This document shows, piece after piece, positions 36,537-50,407 of a stretch of 64,000 bases of DNA; within the stretch, counting starts at the first letter, position 1, and every line of letters starts with the position of its first letter. Source of the stretch: Enoplosus armatus (taxonomy: Eukaryota; Chordata; Actinopteri; Centrarchiformes; Enoplosidae). The DNA is taken from assembly GCF_043641665.1 (NCBI RefSeq), contig NC_092196.1, positions 12,227,192 through 12,291,191 on the forward strand, in the 5' to 3' direction. The translations under genes were made by a program, and so were the position numbers. Below the pieces are notes generated by a model. That model ran no database searches, was not told the DNA's origin, and saw nothing but the letters and a program-made list of their open reading frames with translations.

Positions 36537-36866
36537 TCATGTGTTTCCTTCCTCTGATTGGTTGTAGGTCTATCCAGTTGCATCCAGAGGCATTTTGGTC
36601 TGCGCCTGTTGATAACGCCTACCCTGGGAACCAAACAAATCTGCGAGCTCATGTTTTATTTGCTCTGGTAGATGCATCCGGTCCCCCTCCCATTCAGACA
36701 GATTTCCAGCTGACCTGGCCCAGGTCGGGCCACTGACAACCGCTTATCTATTATTTTTCTCTACACCATCACAGCTCATCTCACGCATGCATTTTTCTGT
36801 TGCTCAGTGCTACGTCGCGTGTTTCGTTCCTCTGATTGGTTGTAGGTCTATCCAATTGCGTCTGTG
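36537..36866 (+). repeat. Interspersed repeat with 276-bp-spaced direct repeat
   Basis: A ~45-bp sequence (ttcctctgattggttgtagg, then tctatccarttgcrtc) occurs at about 36537-36587 and again at 36813-36862, nearly identical. Between the copies lie gcgcctgttgataacgcctaccc...gacaaccgcttatctatta...cagtgctacgtcgcgtgtttc. This looks like one full and one partial unit of a dispersed element built from ~276-bp tandem units. The family is not named. Confidence 0.6.
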
Positions 36867-37173
36867 TTGCAGTTTGGGAGGATGAAAAAAAGGTCAAAGG
36901 TGGTCTATAACTTGTTGAGTAGTCTGTTAATGCTTGAAACATCATGACCTGTCAGCTACAATGTCTTGAGAAGTGAATCACAGGCGTCGAACTTCGCTTT
37001 GCAGTGCACAGCTAACATCTGTGAATTGCCAGAGGACGTCACATTCTTATTTGTGCATATTTGCTACGCTGATCATGAATAAAAATATACAGTTTTTGTA
37101 GACAGACAGCCTGTCTTCAGTCATTATTAAGATTATGTTAAATTATGTTGTGTTATGGTCTGCATAACAGGTG

Positions 37174-37196
37174 AGCAGCAGCAGCAGCAGCAGCAG
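37174..37196. repeat. (AGC)n trinucleotide repeat
   Basis: Seven to eight AGC units in non-coding DNA (gtgagcagcagcagc...agtaac). No open frame uses it. Confidence 0.9.
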
Positions 37197-37199
37197 TAA

Positions 37200-38890
37200 C
37201 AAGACGTTTCAAGACGTGCCGTACTAATCAGACCTGAGACCTGGGCATTGAATGAGCATTATGCTACTAATATTCATCATTCAGCAGAGGCATGGAATGA
37301 AGGCACAATGTGCATGGTCTCACCCCCATGTGAACTGACTTGACTGAGTCAATGCCAAAATCAAAAATTAAAATAAACATCCATATTTAGCTTGTCTTGT
37401 ATTGTAGACAAGGCACAAACACAGGTAGAACACAACTGTGGCTCTCCCCCTTTGCTGTCAGCCCTAAACGCCAATGGAATGATACATTCAACATGTTGTA
37501 CAACAAAATAAATAAATAGCCATTAATGAACTCCCTTCCCTTCCTAAAAGAGCTGAATGCCAACTTATCCAGACCCGTAGAAAATGCTGTCAAAGTGCAA
37601 TTTAGAAAGACACTTAATGTGGCCAGTTTTCAGTGTAACACATGCAGCACATGGCCTTGTTGACATTCTGCGCTTGGCTGCACTTTAGTCTGTTGTGGTC
37701 AGTATTTTGTCGAATATTTGTCAAAACAAATGAGCAAAACAAGCAAGCTGTGTCTTTAGATTTCCTGCTGGATGCCGAATGAATGATGATATAAGCAGAG
37801 TGAATGTACATGGTGCTGAGCTGTTGGTTATGCAGGAATATGTTGCAATATAAATCTTGTAAATCTTGTAATCTTGTATTTCTTCTGTCAAAGCCAAATG
37901 TGCATGCTTGTTTTGGTCACGATTGGAAAATGATTTCTATCACCTGTTGCAGTGCCGTGTTTGTCAGTTTAGCAAACAGCAGTCGGTGCATATTGGTGAT
38001 AATTAAACTGAGGGAACATTGACTCCAAATATTGTTGTTGTTCCCTTTCTCTGAACATGTTTCTCTAATTCGTCAGGGGATTTGAATCAACAACCTTCGA
38101 CCAGATTTCCATTTCAGCCCCATTTCTTGTCACCTGTGTGTGCAGCGAAACTGGCCACAGTTACAGAAACACGTTGCCTTTTTGGTAATTGGTTTTCTTT
38201 GACAGTGTGCTCACTGTCTGCTCTGTTTTCCACTGTAAGCAGGGTCAGCTCTACACTAACAAGTGTTTAAAAGTCACTACCAATTCTATGATTTGTAGGA
38301 GATATGATTTAGATAGGTGTAGTAAATGTATCTACCAGAGAAGTGAAGAACTTACTTCTGTTTACACAAGTACTGTATTTGTTTTGAAGGCTCTGTAATG
38401 AACTCTAATATTTCAGCAGCAGCAGATATTGGCCGTAATATATAATGAAAGAGCATGAAAATTAAAAATATATATATACATAGCAAATGAAGGCCAGCTG
38501 TGTGAGGAACAATGAATGTGTATTTTCTGAAATGAGCTATTTTTCTATTCCACGCCACCCACCACTAACTCATCTACACTTCAAAAGGATTAGGCAGCGT
38601 GTCCGACACTGCAGCAGAGGAATAGCATGTTCTCATACATAGACGTAAGGTTTTATCTTCTGTTCCATCAAACTCTCTTCCCCTCCCCATTGGGAACGAC
38701 AGAAACAACGTTGTTCGAGATGTTACCTGTCCTTGCATATTACTGACGGGGATTAAAAGAGATCTGGCTGTGCCGTCTGGGGAGGCGGGCGTCCTGAGCG
38801 GCGAGTGGGAGAGAGATCACAGTTTTTCCTTTTTCTCTAAATAATGGAAAAAGAGATTCTTCCTGTGCTAAATGCAAACAAGAACAGTAT
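37200..38890. other. Gene-poor region, part 7
   Basis: No gene recognised; all frames are short. Ordinary AT-rich intergenic DNA. Confidence 0.45.
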
Positions 38891-38896
38891 GTGTAT

Positions 38897-39109
38897 GTTG
38901 TGTGTGTGTGTGTGTGTCTGTGGCTCAGCTGTTCTGATAGGGAGACACAAGAGGAAAAAAAAAACAAACAGGAATCAGCAAGGTGTAAAGATGTGCACAA
39001 CAAGAGTGCGCACACACACACACACACACACACACCACAACAGGTCAGGCTGTGCGTGGTCTGCTGAGTCAGGAGAGAGAACAGCTTGTCCAGTGTGTGT
39101 GTGTGTGTA
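38897..39109. repeat. Cluster of three microsatellites in opposite orientation
   Basis: (GT)n at 38897-38917, (CA)n at 39009-39035 and (GT)n at 39093-39109. The GT and CA arms are complementary, so the region could fold into a hairpin with a ~90-nt loop on either side of the central CA tract. Confidence 0.85.
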
Positions 39110-41852
39110 TTAGCGAGACAGATCTAGGCGTCCTCTCCTCTTACACCTTTTCCACTACAGGTTCTACTTTTGGCCCAGGCCGTGCTAAGCGGCTGGAATA
39201 ATGTTCTGCTCTTTTAATTGTGCTTTGACTGCGATGGCCTTAACATGAAAGTCTTGTCATAGTGAGCTTATGAAAGTCAGCACTTTCCTCGTCTTTCTAC
39301 GCTTTATTACGAGTCCTCTTGAAAGAACAGAGTGCTATGGTCAAGGTGACTGTAATTTGCATTGGATTTTACACCCTTGAAAAAAGATCCATTACGAGTG
39401 CCTGCTTCAAACTGTTTCCTCCTGTGAGAGCTTGACATACAGTAAATAACCTGCTGAATAACGAGACAGACAGTGAGAGCAATCTGTTCCTGACTGATCT
39501 GGATAATCTGGATTTTTAGAGGTGAGGGCATAATGTCTTCTCTTCAACTTTGACAGACACATGCAAGCAGTCTCACAGATATACAGTACACCAACAATAA
39601 ACTTATGCTTGTGTTCAGTTTTTATTGGAATAGAGGGTTCATGTTAAATTATATGAGTAAAGCCAGCCAGCTGTTAGCAGCTGAGGTAAACTTTCAAACT
39701 TTTCTGACAGGGAGGTGAAGCGTGGTGCACATAGCGTTTCTGGCTTTAACCAAGAATACGCATACAACCACTTGTAATCCTCTTACAACTGAACTTTTCT
39801 ATATGCAGATGTTATGGGTCACTGGGTCCAACAATAAGAAATACACCAGTGGAGGTCTGTATGAGCGCAGGTGTGTCCTTGTCTCTTGCTGTACTGAGGA
39901 AGTACATGTCTTGGATAACGGCCCTCCCTCCCAGCTGCTGCTCCCATCGTGGCTGAAACTCCGTGTTCAGGGCTATACGCTTCCTGCGTGTGTTCCAGCC
40001 TGCATCGTCCTACTTAGTCCTTGTTAATGTTAATGACAACACCAAAATGTTGTGTTCTTGCTCACATAAATAGCTTGGACGGTGAGCATTGTTTCACGCC
40101 ATGAATGGGACAAAATGAGAACCTTGGACAGAAATAAATACAGCAGAAACTAAAATGAACAGTGGAAGCCAGGGACACTGATTTCTTTTCTCTTACTCTG
40201 ATGGACGGCTTGTGCATAAAGAAAAGAAATGCTGAGTGCACTTTCAACCACATTTCTGTTTAGAAAGACTACATTTTTACGCCACTCCCAAAACTATACA
40301 AATTGACAAAATGACTGTGTCTTCAGTGTTTTTGTCAGATGAAAATATTAAGCTATCATACAGACATACAGAAATTATGAGCACAGTTCAGACTCTTGGG
40401 ATTCAAAAACATTTATTTTCACAAATAGTCCAGAAAAATTACTACTTCTACTACTAATGAGGAAACATACCAACATATCCATCTTTTCTCAACCTCTGTT
40501 GTTTACATATACTTGCACTTTACCCACTTTTCGCTGTTGTTGTCATTATAGTTTGCAATTAAAACATTTGAGAGGGACACAGTTAGATAAGTATTCTGTT
40601 GGCTTTAATTATAGCCTCTGATTTAAATGCTCACATGATCTGCAGATGTGCTAAAAACACAGTTTGTGGGTGGGGAGTGATAATGCATGTCATTACAATG
40701 ATTAAAACAAGATCTCATTGCATGTATAGTGCGTAATTATAGCTCATTATGAACCCAGACTGCTAATTGTTTTGGTACATCTTGTGCGCACTTAAAATAA
40801 CACATTTTAACTTTGTCACATGTGTCCATAAGGGTCATGACTGTTATAGATGTATGTGTGTTAACTGTCATTAATAGACCTGAATATGAATGAACGTGAG
40901 TGTACGTGCAGTATGTGTGTCACTTTAAAAATCAGATGGAAATAAACAAAAAAGACATGTCTTTAATTATAAAGTAAATTTGATCAAACATTCTGCTTAT
41001 ACTATAAACTATAGTGTATTTTCCGGACCACCTCAGGTCCTGACCAGATTTTATTTTTCCAAAAAAGAAAAAGAATAGAAAGACTAAAGTTCTGAAGTCT
41101 GTCTGTAGTGCTGAATATTTGAAGTATAATCTTAGGTTTTATTGAAATAATTCACGTATTGTTTGTTTAGTGGCAGAATTGTTAAAGACTCACTTTTTAA
41201 TACGGTCATGTCCCCAAAGAAGTTTAATGACATGGCCTCTGAACATCATGGATAATAAATTATTATTTATTATTAGTTTAGTGCTGTTCTTGAGATCAAA
41301 ATGTATTTTGGTCAATAAATAATAACACAAACAAGGAGGTTTTAATGTGATACAATTATGTTTCGTTTGTATTGTGGCAACATTTGGTACATTTGGGCAC
41401 AATCTAAAAGTCAACACACAGACATACAAAAAACGAGGCAGAGACCGTCCGACAGCATCAGTGGTTTCAGCCTGTGCCCCAAAACGACATCTGTTTATGT
41501 TCAAGTAACAAAACCCTCCAGAGGCCGTAGTAATTATGACGGGAGCAAAGGAGGAAGTCAGGAAACGGTACTATAGAGCGACAAAGTCACGGCTAAACAA
41601 AACATCGTACTTTAACATGGCAGACTGCTGTTCCTTCCCCTTTCCTATGAAAAACTTTCTTTCCACGATCGTTCTCAAACCTTAACCAGGAGTTTCTTTC
41701 AGTAACTATGACAACAAATCTCCCCTAACCGTGATGAAGTATTAGTTTGAACCCACATTGTTACGCCGAACTAACCAAGTCATTTTTGTGCCTAAACTTA
41801 ACTCATCATTAACCATAATGTTGTCACATCATAAAACTGATGCACTTTTCTT
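39110..41852. other. Gene-poor region, part 8
   Basis: No gene recognised. One candidate non-coding element (40560-40790) is listed separately. The frame at 39722-40027 lacks any known domain. Confidence 0.45.
40560..40790. promoter_or_regulatory. Candidate conserved non-coding element
   Basis: Non-repetitive block with many homeodomain-type cores (ggctttaattatagcc, ctgatttaaatgctcac, gataatgcatgtcattac, gcgtaattatagctcattatg, ctgctaattg). The ordered density of TAAT/ATTA cores over 230 bp is higher than in the surrounding DNA. Enhancer function is inferred. Confidence 0.3.
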
Positions 41853-41970
41853 TTTAGATTATTTTTTCAGGCATTTTACCTTTAGTCGATAGTCATAGAG
41901 AGGAAAGGTGGGAGATAGAGTGAGAGGGGGTGACATGCAGCAAAGGACCCTGGGCCGCAGTCGAATTTTT
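41853..41970. repeat. Teleost 'gacatgcagcaaagg' dispersed repeat fragment
   Basis: Contains ttattttttcaggcatttta, then a purine-rich gggagatagagtgagagggg, then gtgacatgcagcaaaggacc and ctgggccgcagtcgaa. This order is the signature of a very common teleost interspersed repeat. Diverged. Confidence 0.65.
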
Positions 41971-43654
41971 CGACAGTGATTGTGAAGTCACAGACGTCAT
42001 CCTGTGGATAGAGGCGTCAGATCAGAAAACGCCTGCCGACAAGCAACGGATTTTGTTGTACATATGAAAGTCTGCAGCTTATCATTGCCTGCAGGTGGCA
42101 AAGGTGTTACAATAGCAGCAGCTATTACTTTATTTGCCTATAGGTGGCAACATCGACATCTGCAGGTCTAAACTGCAACCGCTATTAATTCTCTTTCTTA
42201 TAGGTGTGTTGTCTATGAAAAGAACAGGTCTGACAATGAGGGAACAGCTCCCCCTTGTGGAGAATCTGCAGCCTGCTAAGCATGAGTGAGTAACGTGAGG
42301 CGGGTGCGAGAGTTAAAATCCAGCTCCAGGGCCGTTTTCAATCCGGTCCGTACAGACCGTTTCCACTCAGGGTCAGGGCAACAAATTGTTATAACTGTGA
42401 GAGCTAAGCTACCAGGGACACATGCAGTAATGGACAGTACAGTGTGTGTTGATCCATTATGCTTGCTGTGAATGTATGGGTACACTATGTACACAAGCAT
42501 GTATACACTAAAACGCTAAACCAGGAGAGATAGTAGTAACACATTCACACCATGAGTATTGACTTATGCTGCTCAACACTCAAAATAAAAGTGTCTTCAT
42601 CATGCTCTCTGGGAGTGCTATTCCAATTTGTTTAGTATAATACAGCATTAGTTCTTGCATTGAATAGTTATGTAATCTTCTCTTCACCGTGTCAATAATA
42701 AACAAACAAACAAAATGTTTTTAGACTCTATTTGGATTTTCAAAGGCTCCAAGAAAATCAATGACAAATGAAAGTGGATGGAGGCGTATCACAGCAAGTT
42801 TTGATTAACCACTACAGGAGAGCCACACAAATCCCATTTAAGTGTAACATCAAACACACTCTCTTTCTCTATATCCCTTCTTCTAATCCACAAATATGCT
42901 TTTCCCGGCGTTACCAAGCAACACAAACCAACTGTTGCCACTGTAACACAAAAATTGCTGAATGTAGCTTCTGCCACCTCTCTTCGACTTCGATTACGCA
43001 ACACCTGACGCCTTATAAGTGGACTGACAGATGTTATTAAGCCATTAAATTTGTGAGTGTGGGAGGCCAATTCTTTGCCATATGCATTTATGCTCCTGTC
43101 CATTTAGGCTGTACATACTCAATGCTCTTAACCATAAAATCAACCATATGACCATACATACAAGCATACTGCATGTAAAAGTGTCAACAAGGGGGCCAAC
43201 ACTCAATGCAGTGAGGGAACACTGGATAATTCAAAATTCACCATCTGCCTTACATCACCTGGCTGCCTGCCACTGTCTGTACCCAGTGTGTTTATATCGA
43301 AGGGTGAACATAATATAACTTTACAGATCATGTGGTTTATTTCTTGAGAACCCAACTTAAAAAGTAGGCCAAGAAACTGAAGCTCAGTGAGAGATTTATT
43401 TTCCACAAGAAAACAAATTAAAAGAACTTTATCCAATATTAAATTCAGATAAAAAAAAAAATGGGTTTGACAGAACATTGTGCAAGATGCTCAGCAAAGC
43501 AAGAAGATTGACGTAAGTGTATCGTAAGTGATAGTCTTGCTAAGAAGAAGGTCACCTAAGTGCTAATTAGCAACAAACTAAACCAATTATTCTGTGGGTT
43601 ATATAACTTTGATTTCACAACCGAGATGAACATTGTGATGTTAGTGAGAATACG
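41971..43654. other. Gene-poor region, part 9
   Basis: No gene recognised. A weak, decayed run of 'cctgcaggtggcaa / cctataggtggcaa / cttataggtg' units occurs near 42090-42210 and may be an old short tandem repeat. Confidence 0.4.
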
Positions 43655-43830
43655 TGTACTTAAAGATAGATAGAACTTTATTTATCACAGCAGCTGCAGT
43701 ACAAAGTAGGAAGAGTGCAAATATAACATATAAGTATCATTATGGTGCAAATCCAAAATATACACAATACCAAAAACATAAACAGGTCAGATGTAAGGAT
43801 AAAAAAGAGCAGGTTAATGGTAATGATCAT
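43655..43830. repeat. Teleost 'agatagaactttattta' dispersed repeat fragment
   Basis: Starts gatagatagaactttattta, continues ctgcagtacaaagtaggaag and agtgcaaatataac. This matches the layout of a common teleost repeat that begins with ATAGATAGAACTTTATTTATC and ends in AGTGCAAATA-like units. Diverged and truncated. Confidence 0.5.
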
Positions 43831-46800
43831 TCTTAGTGAGTTGCATATAGATATACATATCTATGTACATATCATGTGTATGAGTGGCTTTGAGATGCAA
43901 AATGATTGTGGCTGACAGTGATCACTTCCTGGTTACTGTAGTGCTACTGATCTATGAAATAAGTGGCCACTTAAAAATGATTGAATTCTTCATGTATTTG
44001 TACACGGGAAGGTAACGTATGTTCTTTTATTCACAGTGCACAAAAATCACCCATGCTGCCTCCAAGGTATCCACAAGGCCAAGAAACTCATGACCAGATC
44101 ATACTGATCACATGTCTGTGTGTCCTTGTCTGGTTCTTCTCAAGATGTTTACTCTTTGCTTTGTTCTTGCAACATGTTCAAAGCTGTTGTTCCCTATCAA
44201 TCCCTGCAACTCTTCACAGCCAAGAACTACATATTTTACTTTCCTAAGCAATTAAAGCCTCTCGGCAGCAACAGCAAGGTATTCCCAGAACACAAATACA
44301 CACCAGTACACTTTGTACTTGGCAAGGCTTAAGTAGCCAGATTCCCTGAGGTCAGAGAAACACTGGGTGCGCAGGGTTGTTCAGCGTTGATCACTATCAC
44401 GCTCCATAAACATGGTTGGCCAAATTAAGATATGAAGGATAGTCTGAACAGAAAAGCTGCCATGACGCAGAGCGAACTGAGATGGCTCGTGGGTTCAGGT
44501 GAGAGCTCAGGTAGGAGAGTGCGCTGAGGTTCAGGATTTGCATGTGTGGATGAGCTCATACAGATCCGTATGGGCATATACATCGGCTGTATATGTTTGC
44601 ACCTGTTCACCTCTGCGTCCACTCTCACATTACCGAACAACAGTTCCTCCATGAGGTTCATCCCTGGAGTCATGGCGGTGCACTCAGAGCAGCTAGGAAC
44701 AATTATACATAATTAGCTTGGTGCTGTGGCTAGGCTAACAGCCGGCCAGTATTGACCCAGTCTGTCATTTAGTCAGCTCACTGTGTGCTCCCGCTGTTGG
44801 TAATGACTGTTTGCTGCCCAGGAGATCCAGTTAGGCAGTGATACACAGATCGTAGTACATGGCCTTGTGTTCCCTCGTATGGTCACATGGAGCCTACATT
44901 ACCGCCAGCCACATTTAGCAACACGGACATGAGAGGAAATTCTATTTTGGGCATTTCCACGTGGAACATTGTCTATATTTGACTCCCCACACCCCCTAAC
45001 CCATCCAAACACCCATACTCTCACTGCAATCCCTCCCTCTTCCTCCCTAAATGTGCCTTGATGTGTACGTTTTTGCAATCATTGGTGTTTACAGTGAGTT
45101 GTCCTTGCATTTATCAGCACACAGAGTGAAGAAGGTGCCAATAGAAGGGCAGACAAAAATGACCTTGTCCTCTTATCACTTAGCTCACTGCCGCTCACTC
45201 CTCTCCTGCCCTCAGCACCCTACACTCACCATTAGTCTGACCTGCTGGTATTTTGGGCAAAACATCAGTAGGTGAAACAAGCAGCTTTTAAAGGAACTAC
45301 TCCACAAGCGTACTGCACCAAACTGAATGGAAGTGCAACATATCACGCATCTTATCAGTAAAAAAGGTGGACTTGTGTCTCCAGGAAAAATGTTTGAAAG
45401 TTCTTGTTTATAATTGTAGTGTATTTATGTGCAATCATAACCATTATGATTTTTTACCTGAATTCACCCTGACAGGCTATTTCGTGGAAGCAGTAGCCTA
45501 TGTAATTTCTATACTCTGTGAACTGTTTCTGTAAATGTCCTTTGTACTCAGTCAACCCTGGCAAGGTAATACAATTCATGTGATTAAAGATGCAACTTTT
45601 CAGCCAGGCTTTTCAAGGGGTTGTAGGGTTTGTTTCTAAAGAATTGTTATTGGTTGAAAAGTGTATCGGTTGGGTAAATGGTTGAAGAATCATTTTAATT
45701 TGGAAGAAAAACTCAGGGATCATTAGGTGGGTAACAGAATACAAGATGAAGATCTCTAATAAGTCTCCTCCTTTGTCTGCTGCCAGATGGAACAGGCCTT
45801 TTTCAAAGAAGACATTTTGACATGTACCTGTAAGAAAACCTCAGGTGTATAATAAAATGAATGTATAATAAAAATGCTGAAGCTCACTGTCACTTGAATA
45901 GAGCTGAGCCATTTTTTTTATTATTGTTATTAGTAACAGTTATTAATGCTTTTCCCATTGTGACAAGTCAAAATGTCTGTAGTGAATTATTGCACCGTGT
46001 CCACAAGCAAGTCCGTGTCCACTGTCCCAGGACCCCCGGCCCTCAAGTTCACCATGTGTCATTTGTTTGGGCATACAGTATGCAACAAGCACAATATCAA
46101 GCAAAAGACAAGCAAAGGTTGTCAAGTCTTTCCAGAGAGGACCCTTGTGTAATTTTGTTTAAACATTCCCCAAATAAAATCGCAATCAAATTACAACATC
46201 TGCTGCCATCTTTCTGCACAGCTGTTCTTAGTCATTAGCTCCTTGCTATAAATAGAAGACTGCTCCCCCTCCTTGTTCTCCAGTACAGTATGACACCTCA
46301 CCCTCTCTTCTCATTGACAAGTGTACTTGAGAGCTACACAGTACAGTACATACACAATGCACATGTGGAAGGAAACGTGGCAGCAAGGAGGTGGCTTTGC
46401 CTTATTATAATCATTTATAAACATTTTCAAGGTTGATATATTATTGATATGTGAAATGTGACAAAATTATCTGGACATTTTAGATCACACACACACACAA
46501 AAAACAAGAAAACCAAATTACAGTAGTGTCAAATAGAATACAGAGGGAGCCCAAAGGAGTGACTCTAAAGGTTGCTCCAACAGAAGAAGTTTGAGCATGT
46601 TAGGACCTTGTGCACGAGGGTCGAATGGACACAAGATCTGCCGACAGATGAATGCAGCAGCTGCACTCACACAGAGGAATAGATGGATGGGCTGGATGAT
46701 CATCACAATTACTCTGGGACATAATAAACCTTTGACATACCCTTGATAGAAAATATGAGATTTTATGCACAACAACTGGAGTTTAACTTTGCAACCAGGG

Positions 46801-49800
46801 GGACTCAGGTCACACAAAATGAATGAACATGAAATGATTTATTGAATGACATTTGGCAGGAACCCAGTGGCTGAATGGGGAAAAGGCTGAATCAGATAAG
46901 GAAGCGATACCGCCTCACTGGAGGCCTTCCACTGCTGGTGGTGCAAAGGGAGGTACAAAGGTGAAGAGTCTGGCTGTGAACAGCAGGAGACAAGCTTTTC
47001 TTGCTGGGGACTAATTAGCTGGCTAACAACTGAGAGCTGAGGGTCGGCCTGTTAGCATGTACTTTTTCAACTCACCTACCATCAGCAGCCTCTAGACCCT
47101 TTTGTACAACCTGGTCAAGACGGGAATGTTGTGCCGTTATTCCGCCTCAATGTTCTGTATAAAACGCATGAACATGGAATGGGGCGTCACTGTTGCTCCG
47201 ACGTTAAGCCGGCAGCGCAGGTAGTAACAGAGCCAAATCGACGTCAGTGTAAAATGCCTCTGGCATGCTGTTTATTACTCTAATATAAACAGCATATCCC
47301 TATTCTAATTCAATTCATTTTGTCCCTGTAACAGCTTTTGTGTCTTTTGACCCTGTAAAAGTGGCACAATTTCTCTCCAAGAGAAAATTATTTACTTGAC
47401 TTTTTGATTCAGGTATCATGTAGGACGTGTAGCCTACTACCACAAGCTTTACTCTTAAAGAGGGTCATGTTTTGAATTTGACACACACACACACACAGCA
47501 CACTGACGTGCTGCTTTCAAGCTGCATAAAAATTGAAAGGTCATATGTTACATGGTTTCATTGCATGAAAGGCTTCAAGGTATTAAAAGATTTAATTAGA
47601 AACATTAAAAGATGAGATATCATCTGGGCACGTGCACGCGTGTTGAATACAATGGTTAAAAATACCTTGAAAGATTGTTAGCTCTTCTTAAGGTGGCCTC
47701 AAGCAGTCTTGAGCACAGTAACCGTGATCCATATTCCACATTAGCTTTACAAAACAAAACACCCGCTACATATGAAGAAAGCACAAAAGCCTCTGGTATG
47801 AACACAGAGTCACCTGAATTTACTATTCATTAGTTTACACATTACATGTTTTTATATAGACCTTCCATCATTAGAGTCTTGTCATCACGGTGACCACAGT
47901 GATCACATAAACAGTGGGGCATGCAGGACATGAAGGTAAAATTACCTGAGACTGAGTACCCGTCAGCCTTGTATTAGCCCACTCAGGTCAAAACCTACTG
48001 AAGGGGCTTAAGAAATCAAGCAAATATACAGTAGCTTTCACAATCCACTAGGATTATTTATAGTTCAGGAGCAGCTTTTCAAGCAGTTTCCATGACGCAA
48101 GATTTTTAACAGATTGTTCATTTGACCAAAATCAATCATCCAATCAATCATAATAGAGTGACGACACTGGTCACAGGCTTTTCCCCAATATTTGGAGAAG
48201 GTCAGGATGTTGTTTTTAGACTGTGGCTTTAGGATCCAGCTCGCCACTGAGCTTTCTCTGAATGTTGTGCATTTTTAAATGTATTCTGGTTCTGCCTGTT
48301 TGTTGAATATCTGTGTACTGTGCCTGTTTTTTGCTATTATAACTTGTTCTGTAGATACATTGTTGTTGTATTGAGGAAATGAATCAGGTTTATTCATGTC
48401 TTCCCTGGTATTTTGTAGGGTGCTAAATGTACAGTCGATGTCAGTTAGCAATTTGAGCAGAATAATGTGAAGTAACAATAATCATGTGTCTACTAAAATG
48501 CCTGTTTTAGTCTACTTAATGTTCCCACATTTCTCAGAAAATAAATGTCATTCACTGTTTTCAAATGAGTGTGTGTTTCTAATTTTATTTGTGTGTGGTT
48601 TGTGGTCCATGTGATAGCTTCCTGTTTACATATCTGATCAAAGAGGACAGAAATCACAAAGCAGATCAGCGCAAAGAGAGACACAAACACACACAGATCA
48701 GAGTTCATTAAGAGGGCCATCATGTGTCCAACTTGAAGCCCACTGTACGGGCGCAGTAAGCATGCCTGTGCATGCTGCCTATGTAATTACTTGAAAGTAA
48801 CGTGCATATATGCCTTATTAGTCGAACAGTAGGAATGTCCATGCCGGCCGCTGAGCGCTAACCCTCCCAGCAGTCGGTGGGATTGGTGTCACACTGAGTC
48901 AGAACGGGCGCTGGCTACACAGCGTAGATGTAAACAAAAACAGAGAAAATGGGAAGTACAGGCCGTGTGTGTGATGTGTGTGTGCATATGATTTACTGCG
49001 GCTCGTCTTGTGTTATGAAATCCTGCTTTACTGATTTGGGACGCAGCACCTGGGATTGAATGTGAACATTTAAGTGCTATAATAATAATAATGGTGTCAA
49101 AACTTGTACCGGGGTCAATCTAAAAATTGTTCCAAACTATCGCTCTTCTGACTTCCAAAAATGCCTGTTGGATACAGCGAGGGATGAGTAGGCTTTTAGC
49201 GGGATTAATCATGGCAAGGTGTGCATTAAACCGTGATGAACTGTGTGATGCAGCCGTGACGCACAACGTTGGGAGATCTGCTACAAGCTGATGCAGCGTT
49301 AGAGGGAGAGCATTTTGGGTGTCAATTAGGTGTCATCGCAGTCAGCACTTGATAACCACGCTTAGACTTTGCTGAAATTTAAATTCAGAAAAACATTTCT
49401 TTAAACAAACTGAATCGGTCCAACTTTTTGCTGAGATTACTTGAGTCTTGAGTCATAGTTTAATACATTTTTGCACACAGCTCAGGTACCTGGTGGGGAG
49501 TTTATGTAACATTTGTTGACTGCCTGGAGGGTGGTTGAATTGATATTATTAGTTGGTTTTAAAGGTGTGTGTACGTGTTTGTGTGTGTGAGGTGAAATTA
49601 AATTTATCAGTCCTTGCCAAAGACTTTCTACCTTTCTCTCTTTCCTTTCTTCCCCCTCTCCCTGTCCTTTTTGTCTCAGCGTGAAGCTATTAGAGTTACG
49701 TAAACAGTGCTGCAAAGGGCAACAGCTCACTGACGTCTACGGTTAAGCATTTATAAGATCACTCAGTGGTAGTCACATTTACCAACTGCACTGCTCGGTG

Positions 49801-50400
49801 AAGTAACACAGGTTTGGAATTGACCATTACCTCTGATACAAGTCTGCTGAATGCCTCATGGAAACAGTAAAGCTGCCAATTTAGGGCCAATTTTCCAAAC
49901 GTGCTTTTCACTGAGCTCCTTTGTCTGCGGACTCAAAATCGACCCTAAAATAACATTTACTGTGTGTTACTTAAGTGGTCTTATTTGTTATCACACCCCT
50001 TCCACTGATACAGGTAGGTAGAAACTGAGGCCTAGTTTGGGGAGAAACTGTCATGGTCGAAGTTCACAGAATGATAAACCCATAAACAAAATATTCTGTA
50101 TGTAAAACATTTTGAAAGTTTGAGTGTACATATAGCGACCAAACACAAAATTGAGACAATTAAATGGTAATTAAGATAATTTTTACATATTTTATCATTT
50201 TCTTCTTTTCCACTAAACACCTATGATTTGAGGATTGTTTGTTTTCCTGAAACTTTTTATTAGAAAAATTTGCAGATTTGACGAAAAAACTCATCACAAC
50301 TGGTGAACTAAACCAGGAAGTGTGTCATTAAACCTGCATGAACTGATTTTTGGGTGCTTTGGGGCAATGCAACTAGCTATATTGGCACACTGTATTATGG
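43831..50400. other. Gene-poor region, part 10
   Basis: No gene recognised over about 6.5 kb. The frame at 45861-46238 (125 codons) begins with a hydrophobic run but matches no family and is treated as chance. A short CA tract lies at 47483-47497. The parts near 46850-47060 and 47540-47660 are non-repetitive, but nothing more can be claimed. Confidence 0.45.
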
Positions 50401-50407
50401 CCTATAA

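Noticed and set aside
37174..37196. AGC repeat as a polyglutamine coding exon
   Set aside because: No open frame of useful length includes it and no splice sites flank it convincingly.
45861..46238. 125-codon frame with a hydrophobic N-terminal run resembling a signal peptide
   Set aside because: The rest matches nothing, the DNA is AT-rich intergenic, and the hydrophobic run comes from a poly-T/ATT tract.
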